A stretch of 64,000 nt of DNA from Bacillus smithii (GTDB lineage: Bacteria > Bacillota > Bacilli > Bacillales > DSM-4216), in the NCBI RefSeq assembly GCF_001050115.1, contig NZ_CP012024.1, positions 2,522,001 to 2,586,000 on the forward strand. The letters are read 5' to 3'. Of this stretch, positions 1 to 9,269 are shown piece by piece. The notes below the pieces were generated by a model. That model did not search any database. It worked only from the letters and a program-made list of their open reading frames with translations, and had not been told where the DNA came from. Each line of letters starts with the position of its first letter. Position 1 is the first letter of the stretch. Position numbers and translations under genes: made by a program.

Positions 1-536
1 GGAACAACATTTAATCTCGGCATCGTCTTTAATCGTATCCACTTACTCAATAAACCGATGAATTCACCTTTGGCTGCCCATAGTGTTCCCGTTAATATGC
101 CGGTCCATGCAGCGTTTTTTACACCAATAGCCGATTCCCACACCAATGAATCAACTGATATATGACGGCAAAAGTGTTTCACAATCTCCTGGAGATCCTT
201 TACTTTTTTTAAAAATTCTCTTCCCTTATGTATCATTTGTACCAGTTCTTCAGGAGTCAAGTTGTTTCGGGAGTGGTACTTCGTCCTTTTTTGATTTTTA
301 GAAGAGACGTTGGTTTCATATTGTAAATTCCATTCATTATTTTCGGGGTTTTTTACCAACTTTAAAAACGGCACTTTTATCGTATATCTTATAAGGCCAA
401 ACCAAATCTTGAATTGGATCTGAACGTAGTCATTTTCTTTCTCATGGCAAAAAACGATGTTGATATGAAGCACCGTTGCCGAAATAACGACGATCAATAC
501 GATGATCGAGATCAGTATTGTCATGACAATTGCCAT
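1..536 (-). CDS. ytfI: DUF2953 family protein (YtfI-like), 3' part beyond window
   Basis: The minus strand is open from an ATG at 536 to the window edge, giving about 178 residues. The start follows a strong AAGGCAAGGGGG ribosome binding site. The N-terminus is one membrane helix (MAIVMTILISIIVLIVV), followed by a basic strand with RYTIKVPFLKL. Further in comes WTGILTGTLWAAKG, a block I associate with the DUF2953 family. In B. subtilis ytfI lies between yteJ and the spore gene ytfJ/gerW, so gerW probably follows just outside the window. Molecular function is unknown. A terminator separates it from yteJ, so it has its own promoter or relies on readthrough. The family call is recognition from memory of synteny and motif. 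Confidence 0.75.
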   Translation of the reverse strand, partial: MAIVMTILISIIVLIVVISATVLHINIVFCHEKENDYVQIQFKIWFGLIRYTIKVPFLKLVKNPENNEWNLQYETNVSSKNQKRTKYHSRNNLTPEELVQMIHKGREFLKKVKDLQEIVKHFCRHISVDSLVWESAIGVKNAAWTGILTGTLWAAKGEFIGLLSKWIRLKTMPRLNVV

Positions 537-574
537 ACTGCAGCCCCCTTGCCTTTCCACCATTATCGACAAAA

Positions 575-611
575 CCCCAAAAAAATAAACCTGCTTTATG
601 AAGCAGGTTTT
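575..611 (-). terminator. Intrinsic terminator after yteJ
   Basis: A 10-bp perfect stem (587-596 with 601-610) closes a four-base loop. On the minus strand it is followed by a run of seven T. The stem overlaps the yteJ stop codon. Confidence 0.85.
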
Positions 612-1141
612 AAAGCTTCCACCGTTTTCTCATGAATAACGGCTGTATCAGCGAAATAATCGTGCAATCCTTGTTTTTTCGGCATAAAAGCAACCATTAA
701 ATACAGAATGACAATAGTGGTTACAATAAAGCGCCCGATCAATTCCCGAAACAAAACAACAGTCCAAGTTAAACGTTCTTCTGTCAGCGGGACGACTTTT
801 AAGCCAAATACCATTTTTCCAATCGTTTGTCCGGTGAATTTCGTGAATAGAAGAAAATAGCCGTAAAAGAGAACGGCACTCGCCACATGGATGGGGGCAA
901 ACAGTTCATGGGCAAAAACGGGTAGATCAAGCCAGCGGAAAACCGGCAAAATCAATATCCGTTTAAGACTTCCAATCACGATTAAGTCAAGTAAATACGC
1001 CCAAAAACGCATCCAAAAGCCAGCATAGTGAGGGCCGTACAAAAAAGACTTTGCGCCCTCATGATATCCGTCATCCGCCTCTTTTTTCGTTTCAGCGGCT
1101 ATTGGCTTTTCTAATTCAGGATCGTGCCTTGATTCATTCAT
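596..1141 (-). CDS. yteJ: RDD family membrane protein (YteJ)
   Basis: A 181-residue protein with a polar N-terminal tail of about 40 residues and then the RDD domain: FWMRFWAYLLDLIVIGSL carries the Arg and Asp pair typical of the family. Later comes a long hydrophobic hairpin and GQTIGKMVFGLKVV. Three to four membrane segments are visible. RDD proteins are poorly characterised and transport or stress roles have been suggested. The ATG at 1141 follows GAGGAGGGATCGTT. The gene overlaps the sppA stop by four bases (ATGA), so the two are translationally coupled, as in B. subtilis. Confidence 0.85.
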   Translation of the reverse strand: MNESRHDPELEKPIAAETKKEADDGYHEGAKSFLYGPHYAGFWMRFWAYLLDLIVIGSLKRILILPVFRWLDLPVFAHELFAPIHVASAVLFYGYFLLFTKFTGQTIGKMVFGLKVVPLTEERLTWTVVLFRELIGRFIVTTIVILYLMVAFMPKKQGLHDYFADTAVIHEKTVEALKPAS

Positions 1142-2154
1142 AACGATCCCTCCTCAGAATATAAATACATGAGCCGCGGAGACTGTGAGTGAGTCAAAAG
1201 ATTCATCAGCACGTTCCATTCGCCGTCCTTTTGAAACATTTTTTGCGCGCTGGCTGCAAAAAAGGAAGAAAGCCCGCTGTTCGTTTCATAACGAAATACT
1301 TCGGCACCGCTCAAATGTTTATCTTTTTTCAATTGTTTGATTGTATCATCCAAATAACCGAATTCATCAATTAAGTGAAGCTGCTTCGCCTGCCTGCCAT
1401 CGTACACACGACCGTCAGCGATTTTTCTGACTTGTTCTTCCGGAATATGCCGCCCCTCTGAAATCACTTTTACAAATTGTTGATAAGAGTTGTTAATCAT
1501 CGTTTGCAAAATTTGTTTCTCTTTCTCTGTCATCGGGCGGGTAGAACTGCCGATATCCTTGAAAGGACCGCTTTTAACAGTCACAAAATCCACACCGAAC
1601 TTTTGCGCCAATTTGGAGTAATTCACAGTGTTCATAATCACTCCTAAAGAGCCCGTTAAAGTTTCAGGACTGGCAAAAATTTTATCTCCGGCAGTTGAAA
1701 TATAATAGCCACCTGAAGCCGCCGTCGGGCCCATAGAAACATAAATCGGTTTTTTTGCCTTTTGCTTAATCTCCATTAATTTATCATGGATTTCTGCACT
1801 TTCGGCCACCCCGCCGCCCGGGGAATTGACTCTCAATATAATCGCTTTGATGCTCTTATCATGCTCCACTTTATCAAGCATTTTCATAAAATTTTCGTGG
1901 TTGTATCCCGTCTCAAAAAATGAGGCAGTCGAACCCGTATCTTGAATCACGCCATTTACTTCCAAAACCGCAATTTTCTTCAATGTGTTTCCTTTCTCGA
2001 TGACATCTTCATTGAAATTTCCATCTTGGTTTGTCAGTCCTTCAAAAAGGTTTTCAACGTCTGCAGTCAGCGTGATGCTGGCTAAATTGACAATGACAGA
2101 AACTGCGAACAATATAGCCGCAATAGCCAAAGCTATTATTCTTTTCCTATTCAT
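1138..2154 (-). CDS. sppA: Signal peptide peptidase SppA
   Basis: A 338-residue S49-family membrane serine protease that degrades cleaved signal peptides. One N-terminal membrane anchor covers roughly residues 5-27. The Ser/Lys dyad is visible at the same positions as in B. subtilis SppA: Ser147 in TAASGGYYIS and Lys199 in VKSGPFKD. RVNSPGGG near residue 109 is the family oxyanion region. The length is close to the B. subtilis protein. The start follows ATTGGAGGACAGG. It is the first gene of a two-gene operon with yteJ. Confidence 0.95.
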   Translation of the reverse strand: MNRKRIIALAIAAILFAVSVIVNLASITLTADVENLFEGLTNQDGNFNEDVIEKGNTLKKIAVLEVNGVIQDTGSTASFFETGYNHENFMKMLDKVEHDKSIKAIILRVNSPGGGVAESAEIHDKLMEIKQKAKKPIYVSMGPTAASGGYYISTAGDKIFASPETLTGSLGVIMNTVNYSKLAQKFGVDFVTVKSGPFKDIGSSTRPMTEKEKQILQTMINNSYQQFVKVISEGRHIPEEQVRKIADGRVYDGRQAKQLHLIDEFGYLDDTIKQLKKDKHLSGAEVFRYETNSGLSSFFAASAQKMFQKDGEWNVLMNLLTHSQSPRLMYLYSEEGSL

Positions 2155-2172
2155 CCATCCTGTCCTCCAATT

Positions 2173-2201
2173 CTAAAATAAAGAAATTCCATTCCTGTCA
2201 A
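2173..2201 (-). promoter_or_regulatory. Candidate sigma-A promoter of sppA
   Basis: TTGACA at 2196-2201 (minus) is followed after about 16 bases by an A/T-rich -10 candidate (ATTTTA or TTTTAG). The -35 is perfect and the -10 weak, so the exact -10 is uncertain. Confidence 0.5.
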
Positions 2202-2391
2202 TTATTGTAGCAAACCACTTGAACCTACCAAAAGCCTTTTTTGCTTTTTCGCCCCATACAGCCTTTCGTCCATTTCACTGAATTTGCCAACACATAAATC
2301 TGAGTTTACGGATTTTATGAAGCTTTTATGCATCGTTTCATTTAAAATAGTACACATCAGGGAATAATTAGAATAGAAAGAAGGAATCACA

Positions 2392-3589
2392 ATGGATCAT
2401 CAGTCCTCAAAATTGTGGACAAAACAATTTATCGTCATCTTATTAATGGCATTTCTCTTTTTTATTTGCCTCCAAATGCTGACAGCAGGCTATCCCGCCT
2501 TCATTTCGGATATTAAACATAACCCTGCACAAGGAGGCTTGATGACCACTGCCTTTATGGCAGCGGCGATTGTAACACGCCCGTTTATCGGAATACTGAT
2601 GCATAAACTGAATGTGAAGCGGATGGCGATTTTTTCGCTCATCTTCGTCCTGTTGGCAATCGCATTAAGCTATAAATTGGAATCCGTTCCGATCCTTCTC
2701 CTTTTGAGAGTTTTCCATGGCATCGGTTTTGGAATCATCACAACTCTGTTGTCCACCATGGCAACCAATATTATTCCGAATCATCGTCTTGGAGAAGGGA
2801 TTGGCTACTACGGGCTTTCCACCAGCCTAGGAACAAGTTTGGGACCTATGCTGGCATTGTCATTGATGGCAGCCTTCTCATTTCATGTTTCTTATCTTTT
2901 TATCTGTGTTGTTTACAGCCATTATTCTCATTCTCAGCTTTTCAATCAAAAGCTCTTCAAAGACGGACGGCAAACCGACAAATAGCCAAGCACAGTCACT
3001 TATTCAATATGCTTTCGACAAACAAGCCCTTTTGCCTTGTTTATTAATTGTTTGTTACTTTATTTCTCTTGGCGGTGTCGTGAGTTTCATGAATGAATTA
3101 GGAAAAGAAGCGAATCTGGGTGGAACGGTTTCTCTTTTCTTTCTGACCAATGCCATCGTTATGACTGTGATACGTCCCATTTCGGGCCGCCTGTATGATC
3201 ATTTTGGACATAAAGTACTTATTTATCCTGCCGCAATGGCAGGCATTATCGGTCTAATGTTATTATATTTCACTTATAATACGGCGACCTTATTAATAGC
3301 AGGTTTCTTTTACGGCCTTGGATATGGAGTTATTCAGCCTTCCCTCCAAGCACTGGCTGTAAGCAGAGTGGCGCAAGACAAAAAAGGGACTGCCAACGCC
3401 ATGTTCTTCTCTTCCATGGATCTTGGTATAGCGATTGGCTCCTCCGGATTAGGGGTTGTGGCCAACTCAACCGGATACCACACCATGTATGCATATAGTG
3501 TTCTTCCTATACTTTTGTTAATCATGATATATACATTTACTTTTGTCATAAACAAACATAAGGATAAAACCATCAAAAAAGCTTCCTGA
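2392..3589 (+). pseudogene. MFS transporter, interrupted by a frameshift
   Basis: The first reading frame starts at an ATG at 2392 behind GAAAGAAGGAATCACA. It encodes about 165 good residues of a major facilitator: six hydrophobic helices, with ILMHKLNVKRM as the loop between helices 2 and 3. It then runs into nonsense and stops at 2985. The second half (LSVLFTAIILILSFSIK and on, helices 6-12, RPISGRLYDHFGHK) continues in the +2 frame to 3589. Removing one T from the five-T run near 2912-2916 joins both halves into a protein of about 398 residues, the normal MFS length. The resemblance is to YfkF-like drug or sugar efflux proteins; the substrate is unknown. It is either a fresh pseudogene or a sequencing error. 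Confidence 0.75.
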
Positions 3590-3685
3590 ACGATAAAGCC
3601 AATTTCACAACGTAATCAAAGAGCGCTGAAAAAATTCCTATCGCTGTTTGAACCATATTGGTTAAAAATTCTTCTTAGACCTTTT

Positions 3686-4325
3686 ATCGAGTAGGAGGGA
3701 GCGATTAACTCCCGTCCTCTCACACCACCGTACGTACGGTTCCGTATACGGCGGTTCAATTAAGATAATTGACGCAAGTCTTTATAACTTCCGTGAATAG
3801 CTGTTCTCTTTATGCCAGTGGTCACTCCACCCTCCAAGAGGTCTCCCACGGGATTCACCGCTTCCTCCCTCAAGTGAGGTACTACGTTTTCTGTGTTCAT
3901 CATGACTCACTGAATACCAAGGGCTATTCTCTCTTAATTGTTCGGTCCTTCTTAGTTGTTCTAGACCAACTAATACTATGACCTCTGCTGACTTCTGACG
4001 GTTCAGCTACTTATCACTAAGTAGGTTATGAAGAGTACTTCACATATCCGCCAGACCTCCCCGGGTAAGTACATGCACTTTCACACCATCTATCCGCCTC
4101 ATTTACTCGATATGACCTTCGACAGAAAGAGCTTTGTTTTGTTATGCAAACTCACTCAATCATACCTAGCCTTATATGAGGTTCGTGTTCCTCGGACCGG
4201 TGTTTTGCCTCCAGCTTCCTTCAGATTCCGCGTCACCACGGACACCCTTGCTCTTGGCTAACCTCTACTTCTGTCTTCGGGGTTCGGGACTTACACCCTA
4301 TAGTTCATGTACATGCCGGGCGCAC
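3686..4325 (-). mobile_element. Group II intron, IIC-like, without a reverse transcriptase ORF
   Basis: On the minus strand the element opens with GTGCG at 4325 and ends with ...CTCGAT at 3686. Near the 3' end a domain V hairpin is clear at 3724-3755: a 9-bp lower stem (ACCGCCGTA with TACGGTGGT), a two-base CG bulge on the 3' side, and a short upper stem with a four-base loop. The CGC triad with a G-U wobble is the group IIC version of the catalytic triad. Domain VI follows, with a GGGAG/CTCCC stem and an unpaired A seven bases from the end. The total is only about 640 bases and no intron-encoded protein fits inside. The 5' end lies two bases after the T-run of a terminator, the known target type of IIC introns. 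Exact borders are inferred from consensus ends. Confidence 0.8.
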
Positions 4326-4327
4326 AT

Positions 4328-4361
4328 AAAAAGGATTGGCCAAGAGTCACCAATCCCTTTT
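4328..4361 (-). terminator. Terminator hairpin abutting the group II intron
   Basis: A 12-bp stem (one G-U pair) with a 10-base loop is followed on the minus strand by TTTTT and then directly by the intron's GTGCG. This is probably the insertion site recognised by the intron. No gene ends immediately upstream; rarD ends at 4599 and has its own terminators. Confidence 0.75.
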
Positions 4362-4478
4362 GCGTGATCACTTTTCCAAGAAGAAAAAATTGAATAGAAC
4401 AAGAGTTGGAATCTTTTCGGTCCATCCTCCTGACTGATCATACCTTCTCATGATGTTCCTTTGTTCCGTTCTTTTTAA

Positions 4479-4511
4479 AAAAGTTCTTTCGACATAGTCG
4501 AAAGAACTTTT
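4479..4511. terminator. Strong bidirectional hairpin terminator
   Basis: A perfect 15-bp stem (4479-4493 with 4497-4511) with a three-base loop. Oligo-T follows on the minus strand and TTTT closes the plus-strand side. It lies downstream of rarD. Confidence 0.8.
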
Positions 4512-4562
4512 GGATTTTATACGAAAATGTAGACTTCCCTATTTAATACTTAGATGAATGTC

Positions 4563-4584
4563 AAAAAAGAAGAGCCAAGGCTCT
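4563..4584 (-). terminator. Terminator after rarD
   Basis: A short GC-rich stem (AGAGC/GCTCT) 15 bases past the rarD stop, followed on the minus strand by TCTTTTTT. Confidence 0.65.
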
Positions 4585-4598
4585 CCTTCATTGATTTT

Positions 4599-5534
4599 CT
4601 AGTTTTCAACAGGAATCTCACTTTTTCTTTTTGGATTCTTTCCATTTCTATGAAAGAAGCGAATTTGTGATAATGAAAATACACAAAGCGCCGCCCATAT
4701 GAATGTAAAGGAAATGAATTTGATCGTCGAAAATGGTTCATGATAAATAAAAATCCCTATCAACAGAGACATGGTGGGCGTAACGTATTGCAAAAATCCA
4801 ATCATATATAAAGGAATCCGCTGAGCACCTTTGGCAAAATACAAAAGAGGAACTGCCGTGACAATTCCACCGCCAATAAGCAAAAGATCGGTCGCCACAC
4901 TTTGGTGGAATAGCATCAATTCACCATTGCTATTTAAATACAGTAAAAATAGCAGCGAAAATGGAGTAATCAACAGCGTTTCAAGCGTTAACCCCGTTGC
5001 GGATTCGACTTTGACTACTTTTTTGGCCAAACCATACAATCCAAAGGTGACAGCCAACCCAAGGGCCACCCATGGAAATTTTCCATACGAAATCGTAAGG
5101 ATTAAAACGCCAGTAAGCGCCAAAAGAAAAGATACTACTTGAGCTTTTGACAGTTTTTCTTTTAATATCAAAACGCCTAACAGTACGCTCACAAGCGGGT
5201 TAATGTAGTACCCTAAACTTGTTTCAATGATATGATTTTGATTGACGGCCCAAATGTATAAAAACCAATTGGCACTGATCAGCACGGATGCGAAAAATAA
5301 TGTCAGCCCCATTTTTGGCTGTTGAATAAGCTGCCGGAACGTTTGACGAAACAACGACCATTTCTTTGTGACCAATAGAAAACCAAGCATAAATAGAAAA
5401 GACCAAAAAATCCGGTTCGCTAAAATTTCATAAGCGGGAACTTGCTTCAGCAATTTCCAATAAAGAGGGAACAATCCCCATAGCAAGTACGAAAGCCCTG
5501 CGTATACAATCCCCAATTTCTCGTCTTTTTTCAT
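4599..5534 (-). CDS. rarD: RarD-type EamA family transporter
   Basis: 311 residues, almost entirely hydrophobic, with about ten membrane helices in two EamA repeats. The opening KDEKLGIVYAGLSYLLWG and LFPLYWKLLKQVPAYEILANR are typical of the RarD subgroup. The substrate is unknown; the name comes from chloramphenicol sensitivity in Pseudomonas. An in-frame upstream start exists, but the ATG at 5534 sits behind AAGGGGGAGACAGGG and is preferred. It stands alone between intron debris and ytcJ, in a region that differs from B. subtilis. Confidence 0.85.
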   Translation of the reverse strand: MKKDEKLGIVYAGLSYLLWGLFPLYWKLLKQVPAYEILANRIFWSFLFMLGFLLVTKKWSLFRQTFRQLIQQPKMGLTLFFASVLISANWFLYIWAVNQNHIIETSLGYYINPLVSVLLGVLILKEKLSKAQVVSFLLALTGVLILTISYGKFPWVALGLAVTFGLYGLAKKVVKVESATGLTLETLLITPFSLLFLLYLNSNGELMLFHQSVATDLLLIGGGIVTAVPLLYFAKGAQRIPLYMIGFLQYVTPTMSLLIGIFIYHEPFSTIKFISFTFIWAALCVFSLSQIRFFHRNGKNPKRKSEIPVEN

Positions 5535-5661
5535 CCCTGTCTCCCCCTTCTGTCCAATGATAATATCGATGTTTATTTTCCCAACTGATAAATTTCCTAA
5601 CAAGACTTGGGCGAATCAGTTGATTTTCACTAAAAAGCCGTTCACCCGTTTGAATATAGGT

Positions 5662-7233
5662 CTAGTAAGCAGTATAAACGATCTCATCGTCTATCACCGT
5701 CATTACTGCTTTCGTTTTTGAAATCTCCTCTTGAGAAATATGGAATACATCACGATCCACAATGGTAAAATCAGCTTTGTATCCTCTTTGTATCTTGCCT
5801 CGATCGTGTTCGTGATGACAAGCAAAAGCACTTCCTTTTGTGTAAAGCGAGATGGCTTCATAGACAGTTAGATTCTCATCCGTACGGCCATCGGCTCTTT
5901 CTACGACAGCGCCAATGTGCTTAAAAGGATTCACGTCTTCAATAGGAGCATCCGAGCCGCCGGCACAATGTATCCCTTCTGTTAAGATCGTTTTCCACGG
6001 AGATACGTACTGCTGCAGACATTCCGGCAAACGTCCTGTATAGGAAACATCGGAACGAATAAAACCAGGCTGAATATCGAGTATAAGATGGTTTTGTTGT
6101 TTTAGTCTTGCGATTAAATCATGTCGCAAAATATTTGCATGAATAATCCTGTCTCTTTTTCCTTTCGCCGATGGATATTGTTCCACTACATCCAATACCC
6201 GCTCCACAGCTAAGTCGCCAATGGCATGAACAGCAACCGGCAGCCCCATTTCTCGCGCTTTTTTTACCATTTCGACCAACTGGCCATTAGGATGGATTTC
6301 CAAACCGTTCGTTTCCGGATCGTCTTGATATGGCGAACTTAATAAAGCGGTTCGGCTGCCCAAAGAGCCATCAGCAAAAATTTTCATAGCTCCGAATTCC
6401 AAAAATGGAGTGCCAAATAAAAAGTCAAATCCCGCTTTCCTCCATTCATCTATAACTTCATGATGCACTAATAAATGGGTCCGGAATTTCCGGTTGCTTC
6501 GATGAATCACGTGCTCAAAAGCGCGATACGTCCGCCAAAAATCTCCATAATAATTCAAGTCTTCCGTGTGGGCTCCTGTCAATCCATTCTCCCAACAATG
6601 TTGAATCCCTGTTTCGAGAATTTTCTTCAAGTCGTCATTTGTATACTCGGGAAGCGTCTGAAACATTCTGTCAATGGCGCGATCTTTTAAGATTCCTGTT
6701 AATCGTCCGTCCTCATCCCGTTCGATTTTCCCACCTTCAGGATCAACAGATGTTTCATCAATCCCCGCTTTCTTTAAAGCTGGGGTATTCGCTACAACCG
6801 TGTGTCGGCACACCTTTTTTAAAAGAATTGGAATCGTGTCTGAAATTTGATCAAGATCGTCTTTTGTCAATATTTCGCCTGTCGACCAGCGACTTTCATC
6901 CCATCCTTCACCGATCAGCCATTCGCCTTCTTTTAGAGAAGAAATTTTTTCTTTGACAGCAGCTAAAACGTCTCTCTTGGATTTCATCTCGGTGAAATCC
7001 AGTCGATCGAGTTTTTCTCCCAGACCCAGCAAATGCATATGGCTATCGACAAATCCCGGAAACATTACGGCACCATCCAGTGAAATGGTGCGGTCAAAAG
7101 GGGCATGACACAACTCCGCTTCCTTCTTTGAACCGGCAAATAAGATCGTGCCATTTTCTGTCACAACTGCTTCACATGTTTCGTTTTCTTTATTCATCGT
7201 AAAAATCTTTCCATTATGCCAAAGGGTTTTCAT
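5662..7233 (-). CDS. ytcJ: Amidohydrolase family 3 protein (YtcJ)
   Basis: 523 residues. The metal-binding FVDSHMHLLGLG near residue 65, the lysine-free IFADGSLGSRTALL core, HAIGDLAVERVLD and the C-terminal GSDAPIEDVNPF are all in place, so the TIM-barrel metal centre looks intact. YtcJ relatives hydrolyse N-acyl or formamide-like substrates; the true substrate here is unknown. The ATG at 7233 is preferred over one eight codons upstream because it follows AAAGGAAGGAATCCGAT. It is transcribed in the same direction as ytcI, but a terminator lies between. Confidence 0.85.
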   Translation of the reverse strand: MKTLWHNGKIFTMNKENETCEAVVTENGTILFAGSKKEAELCHAPFDRTISLDGAVMFPGFVDSHMHLLGLGEKLDRLDFTEMKSKRDVLAAVKEKISSLKEGEWLIGEGWDESRWSTGEILTKDDLDQISDTIPILLKKVCRHTVVANTPALKKAGIDETSVDPEGGKIERDEDGRLTGILKDRAIDRMFQTLPEYTNDDLKKILETGIQHCWENGLTGAHTEDLNYYGDFWRTYRAFEHVIHRSNRKFRTHLLVHHEVIDEWRKAGFDFLFGTPFLEFGAMKIFADGSLGSRTALLSSPYQDDPETNGLEIHPNGQLVEMVKKAREMGLPVAVHAIGDLAVERVLDVVEQYPSAKGKRDRIIHANILRHDLIARLKQQNHLILDIQPGFIRSDVSYTGRLPECLQQYVSPWKTILTEGIHCAGGSDAPIEDVNPFKHIGAVVERADGRTDENLTVYEAISLYTKGSAFACHHEHDRGKIQRGYKADFTIVDRDVFHISQEEISKTKAVMTVIDDEIVYTAY

Positions 7234-7262
7234 ATCGGATTCCTTCCTTTTGAACAAAATGG

Positions 7263-7290
7263 AAAACAGGCAGCTTGTGCCGCCTGTTTT
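7263..7290 (-). terminator. Terminator after ytcI
   Basis: AAAACAGGC (7263-7271) pairs with GCCTGTTTT (7282-7290). The minus-strand side ends in TTTT. It sits between the ytcI stop and the ytcJ ribosome binding site. Confidence 0.7.
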
Positions 7291-7299
7291 TCTTCAAGC

Positions 7300-8886
7300 T
7301 TAGCTCAATGCTTGCAGCTCTTTGTTTCTTAACTCCACCCGTCTGATCTTGCCTGAAGCCGTTTTAGGCAGTTCATCCACAAATTCAATTTTTCTCGGAT
7401 ATTTGTATGGAGCCGTCACTTTTTTCACGTGTTCTTGCAATCGGGGAATTAAGTTAGGATCGTTTTTGTCCACTCCTTCTTTTAAGATGACAAAAGCTTT
7501 TACTACATTCCCTCTTACCTCGTCAGGACTCGCCACAACAGCGCATTCTTTGACATACGGATGCTTAACGAGAGCATCTTCCACTTCAAACGGGCCAATG
7601 GTATAGCCGGAACTGATAATAATGTCATCGCCTCGACCCTCGAACCAAAAATATCCATCCTCGTCTTTTTTGGCTCTGTCCCCGGTAATATAGTACTCTC
7701 CTCGAAACTGCTTAGCCGTTCTTTCCGGATCTTTATAATATTGTTTAAACAAAGCCGGAGTTGACACATGGACGGCAATATCGCCTACTACGCCAGGTGG
7801 ACAAGGATTCCCGTCGTCATCAATAATTTCCACGTGGTTTCCAGGCGTTGGTTTTCCCATGGATCCCGGACGAATCTCCATGTCCTTCGTCACACCGACG
7901 AGAAGAGTGCTCTCCGTTTGTCCATAACCATCGCGGACATAAATTCCAAATTGTTTTTTAAAGATCTCGATGACTTTTCTGTTCAGAGGCTCTCCTGCAG
8001 AAACAGCACTGTGTAGATGATCCAGACGATAATCGCCCAAATTGTCGACTTTCGCCATTAATCGATACTCAGTCGGTGTACAACATAGCACATTGACTTT
8101 ATATTTTTCCAAAAGGTGTAAAAATTTCTTTGGATTGAATCGGCCATTATAGACAAGTCCTGTTGCTCCTGACCCAAGAACGGACAAAAATGGGCTCCAA
8201 ATCCACTTTTGCCAGCCCGGTCCGGCTGTAGCCCATACGATATCGTCTTTTCCAATGCACAGCCAATTAGGAGCCGCCGTTTTTAAATGTGCATAGCCCC
8301 ATCCATGAGTATGAACAACCCCTTTAGGATTTCCGGTCGTTCCCGAAGTATAAGGCAAAAAGGCCATATCATCACTTCGTGTATCGGCCATTTCCAATGA
8401 ATCAGACTGTTTTTCCGCTTCTTCTTCTAAAGACAGCCATCCTTCGCGTTTTCCGCCAAATACAAACGGCAGCAATTTTCCGTCTATAAACTTCTCTGTT
8501 TTTTCAAATTCCCCGACAAGGGAATGATAAGAAACGACGGCTTTTACATCTCCATGTTCAATACGATAGTTCAAATCTTTCGTTCTTAGCATTTCCGAAC
8601 AAGGAACCACGACTAATCCCGTCTTTAGAGCAGCCGTATAAATTTCATAAGCTTCAATTAAGCGTGGGGTCATGACTAAAATAATGTCCCCTTTTTTCAA
8701 GCCTCGACTCAAAAAGGCATTTCCAATTCGATTGGCGTTTTGAATCAATTGTCTATATGTAATTTCTCTTGTATCTCCATTTTCATTTTCCCATTTGATC
8801 GCCACTTTTTTTGGATCGGAAGCATATTTTTCGAATTCCATTACGATATTGTATTTTTCTGGCGCCAACAAATCCTCTCTTTTCAT
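7300..8886 (-). CDS. ytcI: Acyl-CoA synthetase, AMP-forming (YtcI)
   Basis: 528 residues of the ANL superfamily. It activates a carboxylic acid to its acyl-CoA through an acyl-adenylate. The P-loop YTSGTTGNPKG, the GYGQTEST adenine-binding block, YFWFEGRGDDIIISSGY hinge and the C-terminal KTASGKIRR with the catalytic Lys are all visible. Homologues in this position are annotated as medium-chain acyl-CoA synthetases; substrate length is inferred. The start follows AAGGAGGGATCTCTGG. Upstream lies a structured intergenic element that could contain the leader. Confidence 0.88.
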   Translation of the reverse strand: MKREDLLAPEKYNIVMEFEKYASDPKKVAIKWENENGDTREITYRQLIQNANRIGNAFLSRGLKKGDIILVMTPRLIEAYEIYTAALKTGLVVVPCSEMLRTKDLNYRIEHGDVKAVVSYHSLVGEFEKTEKFIDGKLLPFVFGGKREGWLSLEEEAEKQSDSLEMADTRSDDMAFLPYTSGTTGNPKGVVHTHGWGYAHLKTAAPNWLCIGKDDIVWATAGPGWQKWIWSPFLSVLGSGATGLVYNGRFNPKKFLHLLEKYKVNVLCCTPTEYRLMAKVDNLGDYRLDHLHSAVSAGEPLNRKVIEIFKKQFGIYVRDGYGQTESTLLVGVTKDMEIRPGSMGKPTPGNHVEIIDDDGNPCPPGVVGDIAVHVSTPALFKQYYKDPERTAKQFRGEYYITGDRAKKDEDGYFWFEGRGDDIIISSGYTIGPFEVEDALVKHPYVKECAVVASPDEVRGNVVKAFVILKEGVDKNDPNLIPRLQEHVKKVTAPYKYPRKIEFVDELPKTASGKIRRVELRNKELQALS

Positions 8887-9174
8887 CCAGAGATCCCTCC
8901 TTAATCTTGCTAGCTACTCCCGGCTTTCGCCTTTTTAGGAGCGGGGCATAATCATGAGGCCTTTCGCCAGAAGTATTTGGCAGGCTCGCATTCGCCTCGC
9001 TTTTTCATGAAGAGCTCCTTTCACGATAAACACTTACGTATAAAAAAAGACCCTTCTAAAGTACCTATCACTGCTTGTCTTTTCACATAGATCCATTATA
9101 TCAAAATGATCCACACAATTTGAATCAAATTTTCGATCGGGTATTGTAAACTGACTGCAAAGTTTCGAACAGAA
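8887..9174 (-). other. Intergenic structured element upstream of ytcI
   Basis: No gene is convincing here. On the minus strand the segment 8915-9015 folds into several GC-rich hairpins (GGC-GAAA-GCC within a CTCC/GGGAG stem, and GCCA/TGGC). It opens with AAAAAGCGAGGCGA, which is nearly repeated at 14003-14017 upstream of ezrA. This suggests a dispersed repeat or a leader RNA rather than a protein gene. Confidence 0.45.
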
Positions 9175-9200
9175 AGAAGCAAGGGTTTCCCCTTGCTTCT
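9175..9200 (-). terminator. Terminator after sspA
   Basis: An 11-bp perfect stem with loop TTTC, followed on the minus strand by TTCTG. It lies 70 bases after the sspA stop. Confidence 0.7.
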
Positions 9201-9269
9201 AAAGTTTGACGCTTCCATTTATTTATGGTTCTTATTGAAGAAATCATTTTATCGAAGGAAATAGTATCT

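Noticed and set aside
414-635. Plus-strand frame of 73 codons
   Set aside because: It lies antisense to ytfI, whose minus-strand frame has a strong ribosome binding site and a family motif.
3769-4367. Several plus-strand frames of 60-77 codons
   Set aside because: They lie within the group II intron RNA on the opposite strand and have no ribosome binding sites.
8952-9008. An 18-codon frame (MKKRGECEPAKYFWRKAS) upstream of ytcI behind AAAGGAG
   Set aside because: It starts inside the AAAAAGCGAGGCGA motif shared with the ezrA leader and lies in a structured element; more likely non-coding, though a leader peptide cannot be excluded.
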